A stretch of DNA of 64,000 bases. Origin: Pinus tabuliformis. Its lineage: Eukaryota; Streptophyta; Pinopsida; Pinales; Pinaceae. The stretch spans positions 454,837,731 to 454,901,730 of the forward strand of contig CM062810.1 in NCBI GenBank assembly GCA_031772625.1. Reading direction: 5' to 3'. The notes beneath the pieces are model-generated. The model had not been told where the DNA came from, made no database searches, and saw nothing but the letters and a program-made list of their open reading frames with translations. Both the position numbers and the translations under genes were made by a program. Of the stretch, positions 58,527 through 64,000 are shown piece after piece; the stretch's first letter is position 1, and every line of letters starts with the position of its first letter.

Positions 58527-59369
58527 ATGGCAGAAGATGGTAGGTTTAGGGTCGAAACATTTAACGGCCAAAATTACGAACCATGGAAGATGTAGATGCA
58601 AGATTATTTGTACCAGAGAGATCTATACCAACCATTGAGTGGAAAGGAAAATAATATGATGAGTATGATAGACACAGAATGAGATATTATGGACGAAAAA
58701 GCACTTGGAACAATACAATTGTGCCTTGTGGCATCGATAGCATTTAATATTTCAAAGGAAACGATAACAGAGGGTTTAATGTCGACATTAACCAAACTAT
58801 ATGAAAAACCCTAGGCCTCAAATAAGGTATTCCTTATGAAGAATTTATTTAATATGAATATGTTAGAAGGTGGTTTTGTTGCTGATCATTTAAATGAATT
58901 TAATATAGTTACCAGTCAGTTAAGTTCTATAGGGGTAACTTTTGATAACGAAGTTAAGGCTCTCTTATTTCTATGCTCATTGCGAGAAAGTTGGAATGGT
59001 TTAGTTATGGCCATTAGTAACTCTGTCTCTAGGTCTAGTACTTTAAAGCTTGATGATGTTGTCGGTACAATCCTTAGCGAGGAAATGCGACAGAAAATCT
59101 CCAGTGAGACATCAAGTAATTCTTTGACTACAAAGACTAGGAGAAGAAAAATGGAAAGAGGAAAGAGCCTTGGATATGGCAGTAAGTCAAGGAAAGGAAG
59201 ATCCAAGTCTAGATCGGGGACAGTGTGTTGGAAATATGGGAAGAAAGGACACCTGAAGAAATACTGCATGTCTCGGAAGAGAAAAGAAGGAGATGCGCAA
59301 CAAGAAAACAATCATGAAGTGAATGTGAAAGGTGATGTGTTGCAAGATGCTTTGATTCTTTCATTATAA
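58527..59369 (+). pseudogene. Copia Gag (UBN2-type)
   Basis: An ATG at 58527 gives FRVETFNGQNYEPWKM, and the same frame runs through to 59369 with TAG, TGA and TAG stops before 58836. FNIVTSQLSSIGVTFDNEVK and LLFLCSLRESWNGLVMAIS are the usual Gag core. The zinc knuckle CWKYGKKGHLKKYC has Tyr for the second Cys. The terminal TAA lies where a sense codon is expected, since the frame continues into protease. Confidence 0.85.
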
Positions 59370-59760
59370 AATATTATTGATGCCTCAGTGGTAGATTCAA
59401 GGGCCTCATTCCATGCCACAGCTAATAGGAAACATTTTCATGATTATGTTCAAGGAGATTTCGGACAGGTTCGATTAGGTGATGATAAACCCTGTAAAAT
59501 CATTTGAATGGTTACATTTTTCATTAAAATAGCACAATGGAAATTAATGGCTATTGAAGGAGGTAAGGCATGTTCTAAATCTAAAGAAAACTATTATTTC
59601 AACAGGTCAATTGGGAGGTGAAGGTTGTGTAAATACTTTCACGGATAAAATCTCAAAGGTCATGAAAGGAGCCCTGGTAATAGCAAAAGGGGAAAGGTTG
59701 GTACATTGTATTTATGGAATAGTATTTCTAATTCTATGAATGCTTTAACCTCTACAATAG
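59370..59760 (+). pseudogene. Copia aspartic protease remnant
   Basis: In frame with Gag: ASVVDSRASFHATANRKHF. The catalytic DSGAS is DSRAS, an inactivating Gly-to-Arg change. A frame change follows, then VRHVLNLKKTIISTGQLG. Confidence 0.75.
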
Positions 59761-59770
59761 AAGATACACA

Positions 59771-60660
59771 TTGTGGCATCATAGGCTTGGGAACATGAGT
59801 GAGAAGGGGATGCAGATCCTTCACTCAAGAAATTGTTTGCTAGGTTTGAAGCATGTTGATTTGGAATTATGTGAAAATTGTGTTTATGGAAAACAGAAGA
59901 GTGTCAGATTTCTCAAAGTTGTGAAAGAAAATAAGAGAGAAAAGTTAGAGCTTGTGCATATAGATGTATGGAGACCTGATCAAGTATCATCTCTCGGTGG
60001 CTCTCGTTATTATGTTACAGTTATTGATGATGCAGCCAGAAAAACCTGGATTTATTGTATTCAAAATAAGTCTGATGTATTTGTTACTTTCAAGAAACCG
60101 AAAGCTTTGGTTGAAAATGAGACAAGAAAATGGTTGAATTATCTCAGATCAGATAATGGAGGTGAATATTGCAGCAAAGAGTCTGATAGGTGTTATTCAA
60201 AAAATGGAATTTGTAGAGAGAAGACAGTCCCAGGAACACCACAACAAAATGGTGTGTCAGAAAGGATGAATGGGACAATCATGGAGCGTGCAAGGTGCAT
60301 GAGATTGCATGTAGGATTACCTTTACAATTTTGGGTGAATGATGTAGATATTGTTGTTTATCTAATAAACATAGGGCCTTCATGTTCCTTAGATTGTGTT
60401 ATTCCAGAGGAGGCATGAACAGGTAAAGATGTAAACTACTCTTTTTTAAAGACTTTTGGTTGTGAAGCCTTTATCCACATTAATAGAGAAAATGGAAAAA
60501 CTTTTGATGCAAAATCAAAGAAATGTACCTTTATTGGATATGGTGTTAATGATTTTGGTTATCTCTTTTATGATTATGAAAAACAAAAAATAATTAGGAT
60601 AAAAGATGTCATATTCAATGAAAAGGTTTTGCATAAGGATCAACTGTAGGAATAGAAACA
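59771..60660 (+). pseudogene. Copia integrase
   Basis: HHRLGNMSEKGMQIL with CENCVYGKQ is the HHCC-like GAG-pre-integrase part (CxxC kept). The core has HIDVW (D), YLRSDNGGEY (D), and PQQNGVSERMNGTIMERAR (E). After a TGA at 60416-60418 the C-terminal part FGCEAFIHINRENGKTFDAK and FIGYG follows in the same frame. All three catalytic residues are kept. Confidence 0.88.
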
Positions 60661-60875
60661 GAAAAGGAAAACAGAGAATACACAGTGCTTGAAGAGATCA
60701 TAGAAAAAGTGATGGTGCCTGAAAATCATAATGATCAATAGCCAGAAAAACAACCACAACAACAACAAGCACCTTAGACACCTGAAAGTGGTGTTAGAAG
60801 ATCTACCAAGATAAATAGACCCCCTGAATGATACTCTCCTTCATTATATTATGTATTGTTGACTGATTCTAGTGA

Positions 60876-61960
60876 ATGAGAATGTTACATCTTCAGGTAG
60901 AAACCAAGAAGAAGTGGGAGAAATCCATGATAAAAGAGATGGACTCAGCACATAACCAGACTTTGGACTTAGTTAGGTTTCCTGTAGGTAAAAAATCATT
61001 TCAGAATAAATGGGTTTACAGGTTGAAGGAAGAAGATGGACGTAGACAAAGGTATAAAATTAGACTTGTGGTGAAGGGGTTTGCATAGAAAAAGTGTATA
61101 GAATTTGATGAGATATTCTGTCATGTTATTAAAATGACTTCGATCAGAACTATTTTAAGTCTAGTAGCAGCTGAAGATTTTCATCTTGAGCAATTAGATG
61201 TAAAGACAGCTTTTCGCCATGGGGATTTGGAGGGAGATATATATATGCAACAGCCACGAGGATATGAGGTAAAAGGGAAGGAGAAACTAGTTTACAAGTT
61301 GAAGAAGAGTTTGTATGGATTAAAACAGGCTCCAAGGTAGTGGTATCTAAAATTTGACAAGTTTATGTCTGAAAATGGTTACACTAGATGTCACTCTGAC
61401 CATTTTGTTCATCCCAAAAGACAAGATGATGGCAGCTATATTATATTGTTATTGTATGTAGATGACATGCTTGTTGCAAGTTCCAACATGGAGGAAATAA
61501 ATGTGCTCAAAAGAAAATTGGCAAACTCATTTTCAGTGAAGGATTTGTGTGCTACAAAACAAATCCTTGGTATGGGAATAACTAGAGACAGGAAGAATCA
61601 TAAATTAACATTGTCTCAGAGTGAGTACATACAAAAGTTGTTGAAAAGGTTTAAAATGCAGAATGAAAAACTAGTTAGTATACCTTTGGCTAGCCATTTC
61701 AAACTAAGGAAGGAAATGTGTCCCAAGACTCAGGAAGAAATGGCTAATATGTCTAAAGTTCCATATGCATCAGCAGTTGGAAGCTTAATGTATCCAATGG
61801 TCTTCACAAGGCATGATATTGCACATGCAGTGGGAGTTGTAAGAAGGTACATGAACAATCCAAGGATAGAACATTCGATCATGGTGAAGTGGATTCTCAG
61901 ATATTTTAGAGGTACCATAAATCAAGCATTATGCTTTGGTGGTTCAAACATTGCTCTACT
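60876..61960 (+). pseudogene. Copia reverse transcriptase
   Basis: WEKSMIKEMDSAHNQTLDLV, KNKWVYRLK-type, then after TAG the block [20 protein letters not shown] (usually TAFLHG) and [10 protein letters not shown]. After another TAG: LLLYVDDMLVASSNMEEINV with the intact catalytic YVDD. The following LGMGITRDR and YASAVGSLMYPM parts are typical of copia RT. TAG stops lie at 61087 and 61338, where Gln and Trp codons are expected. Confidence 0.88.
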
Positions 61961-62370
61961 GGGATATGTTGATGTAGATATGGTGGGTGATAGAGATAAT
62001 AGGAGGAGCACAACAAGTTATGTGTTTACTGTAGGTGGAGCAGCTGTCAGTTGGGTTTCAAAACTGCAAAGTGTTGTTGCACTCTCAACAATAGAAGCAT
62101 AGTATGTTGCTACTACAGAGGCTAGTAAAGAAATGATTTGGTTACAAAGGTTTCTGTATGAATTGAGTAAGAAGCAGGAGTTGGGTAGGTTATATAGTGA
62201 CAACCAGAGCACCATACATCTTACAAATATATTTGCATTTAAGTCTAAGACAAAACATATACAACTCAAGTATCATTTCATACGGTCAGTGTTGGAAGAT
62301 GGACAATTCAAGTTGGAAAAGATACACACTAGCTAGAATCCTACAGATATGTTAACAAAAATTGTAACCA
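61961..62370 (+). pseudogene. Copia RNase H
   Basis: LLGYVDVDMVGDRDNRRSTT (D), VALSTIEA*YVATTEASKE (E; a TAG interrupts where Glu or Gln is expected), LYSDNQSTIHL (D), and KHIQLKYHFIRSVLEDGQ (H), ending before a TAG. This is the standard copia end of pol. Confidence 0.85.
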
Positions 62371-62500
62371 GGGAGAAACTAATATTCTTCTCAGTTTTAG
62401 TTGGTTTTCAATTATGATGAAGAAGATGAGAAACCGACAGGTCCAAAGTGGAGTCATTGTCTAGCAAATGAAGCAGTGGTGGAGTTGCTATAATCAGTCT

Positions 62501-62513
62501 CCAAGTGGGATAT
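62501..62513 (+). other. Polypurine tract of the copia element
   Basis: CCAAGTGGGATAT directly precedes the 3' LTR, the standard copia form AAGTGGGAGA slightly altered. Confidence 0.65.
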
Positions 62514-63010
62514 TGTTGGGTGTGGAGCTTGATTATCTTCTGTATTGAAAGGTATTGTCACATTGGACCCCAATTCGTAATGGTTCCACCCATAAGATAT
62601 TCACTATAGGCAGGGTTTAGTGGGGGCGACTACGACCTTTGGGAGCTCCTTCCCCCCCTCCGCAGGGGGATCTGGGGTAGCGCTCCCGAAGCTAAAAATA
62701 GATGTAAAATTTACCTGTAAAATGTTGTAATTTAGTAGCCAATGTGGGTCGTTCATCAGGCGCAGATTTGACCGTAGATGTTATGTTTAATTTAGGGTTT
62801 TTTTCCCTAGAAGGCACCCCCTCACTATATATGAGGGAATTGTACTGCGTCTATGTAGATCTGTATTCTGAGTGAGAAAGAGACAGGAGATTGTGTGAGA
62901 GCAAAGAGGGAATTACAACAGATCTGTTGTAGGATGCATTTGTTCAGTTTGTTGGATAATATAAAAGGAAGGACTATTGTTTCTCCATGGACCCAGCCCA
63001 AACTGGGGCA
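62514..63010 (+). repeat. 3' LTR of the copia element, rearranged and truncated
   Basis: The first ~70 bases and the region 62745-63000 match the 5' LTR; 62583-62744 do not align clearly and include a GC-rich tract (GGGGATCTGGGGTAGCGCTC). The last ~90 bases of the LTR are absent. Confidence 0.8.
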
Positions 63011-63169
63011 ACTATGAAATTCAAAATAAAAATATACAGATTAATCTGATATATATTAGCATATTTAAAATGATTATATTAATATTATATGAATTTATGT
63101 ATTATTGAAAAAATTAATCATATGTTCGTTAGGATTTATTTAGCCACACATGACAGAAACTAATGTAGA
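63011..63169. other. AT-rich flank
   Basis: No feature recognised. Confidence 0.4.
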
Positions 63170-63319
63170 TCCATCTTAACTCTAGATCTATCAAGCACCA
63201 AGAGGGATAAACTCTCTCGAGGTACAAGCATTTCCTCAAGTTATGCACTAAAAAAGGAGGTTTGCACCTCAAGAGATGTGATCCCTCTTGAAGCTTGATA
63301 GATCCAGAGTTAAGATGGA
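63170..63319. repeat. Imperfect hairpin, possible MITE
   Basis: Arms 63170-63208 and 63281-63319 pair over 39 bases with three mismatches (TCCATCTTAACTCTAGATCT against the complement of the right arm). The 72-base centre also partly folds back (CTCGAGGTACAAGC with GCACCTCAAG). No coding content. Confidence 0.75.
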
Positions 63320-64000
63320 GTTAGGGTGGATTTATTTTAAAATTGAGGAAATTACAAATATTTTTGAAAGTAACTTTTCATTAAAATAATAATTCTTTGC
63401 TTTCAATTACATAAATTGATACAAAACTAGCTTGGATCTATCTTAATTTTACATCTTAATTTTGTATTTACGAAGGGCAGAGGGGATCAAATCCCTTTTC
63501 ACTTTAAAAAAGGTTTGTATATGAAGAGATTTTATGCCTCTAACACTTGGTAAATTAGGAGTAATATTATTGAATTATTAATTATAATTATAATTATTAA
63601 TTTTATATTTCACTTTACTTATTTTTATTTTTATAATTTACCCCAACTTTATTTTCCTTAATATTTTTCACATTAAATTTTATTTTACGGAGTTTCCTCA
63701 AATTAGATGTTAAAATTGATTTTCAAATAAGATAAATGGCCTATATTTTTTAATATTAAAAGTTATTTTTAATTTTCCCCATGGTGTTGATTAGTTGATG
63801 ATAGGATGGGTTGTTAAGGCATTTCTTATGACGTTATTGGTTTAAACTTCAATTATCTCAATGTGCCACATGTGAGGCAATGTGGGTACACTTGGAGGTG
63901 ATTGTGGTGGTGGATAGAATTGATCCTTAAGTACAAACATGCTATAGTTGTCTATTCTCTCATATACAAAAAAATAACAACAATAATAATAATCTTATCT
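63320..64000. other. AT-rich end of window
   Basis: Nothing coding. A TAATTATAATTATAATTATTAA microsatellite occurs at about 63575-63600; a partial relative of the hairpin arm (TTGGATCTATCTTAATTT) lies at 63432-63450. Confidence 0.5.

Larger units (their letters stand above)
57938..63010 (+). mobile_element. Ty1/copia LTR retrotransposon (element E)
   Basis: A 5' LTR of 514 bp, PBS, a gag-pol frame in copia order (gag, protease, integrase, RT, RNase H), and a 3' LTR starting at 62514. Several single stops and one or two frame changes break gag-pol. The 3' LTR loses similarity to the 5' one at about 63010, so the right end and TSD are lost. The PBS fits tRNA-iMet. Confidence 0.9.

Overview
This looks like a retrotransposon-dominated stretch of a large plant nuclear genome. 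The evidence is Ty3/gypsy, Ty1/copia and LINE elements with plant-type domains, GT-AG exon remnants of plant genes, and long AT-rich spacers. Old nested elements and sparse genes fit a gymnosperm such as a conifer, but that placement is inference. I see no gene that looks intact and functional; every cellular gene here is a fragment or pseudogene.

Layout, left to right. (1) 1-12266: a Tat/Ogre-like Ty3/gypsy element (element A, minus strand, cut by the left window edge). It has gag, protease, a truncated reverse transcriptase fused to integrase, an extra RNase H downstream of integrase, and a decayed multi-exon gene in antisense (1946-3468, +). (2) 12267-15071 plus 22810-23598 is one copy of a ~3.6 kb duplication. 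The other copy lies at 26124-29700. The first copy is interrupted by element B (15072-22809, +), a relative of A that keeps only gag and protease; the second copy keeps the empty site. Each duplicate carries one exon of a Mn-type cation diffusion facilitator (MTP). (3) 23607-26123: an LTR-like sequence, a T-rich degenerate repeat and an exon of tRNA (guanine26-N2)-dimethyltransferase. (4) 29700-34262: AT-rich spacer holding a bacterial/organelle-type tRNA-Val(UAC)-like sequence, short inverted repeats, a foldback element, an IQM-family exon and a sucrose synthase exon.

(5) 34283-45234: a LINE bounded by a 20-bp target-site duplication. It sits inside the sucrose synthase pseudogene, whose upstream exons resume at 45.3-46.3 kb. 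The LINE has ORF1 (DUF4283-like), ORF2 (endonuclease, RT, zinc motif, RNase H) and a third coiled-coil ORF. A second gypsy element (C, 37915-41313, minus; 646-bp LTRs; perfect 5-bp TSD) sits in its RT domain and also keeps only gag-protease plus the integrase tail. (6) 46.9-50 kb: decayed unidentified ORFs. (7) 50.06-54.78 kb: a pseudogene of the NOMO (nodal modulator) family, minus strand, with a ~660-bp segment in four tandem copies. (8) 57.27-57.94 kb: GA-rich low-complexity DNA, followed by a Ty1/copia element (57938-~63010, +) with full gag-pol order but several stops and a broken 3' LTR. (9) An imperfect hairpin of ~150 bp at 63170-63319.

The relative order of events can be read directly: the duplication came before B; sucrose synthase decay or exon separation came before or alongside the LINE insertion; the LINE came before element C. 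Most interrupting stops that I could align are TAG or TGA where Trp, Gln or Arg codons are expected, consistent with decay through C-to-T change in methylated DNA.
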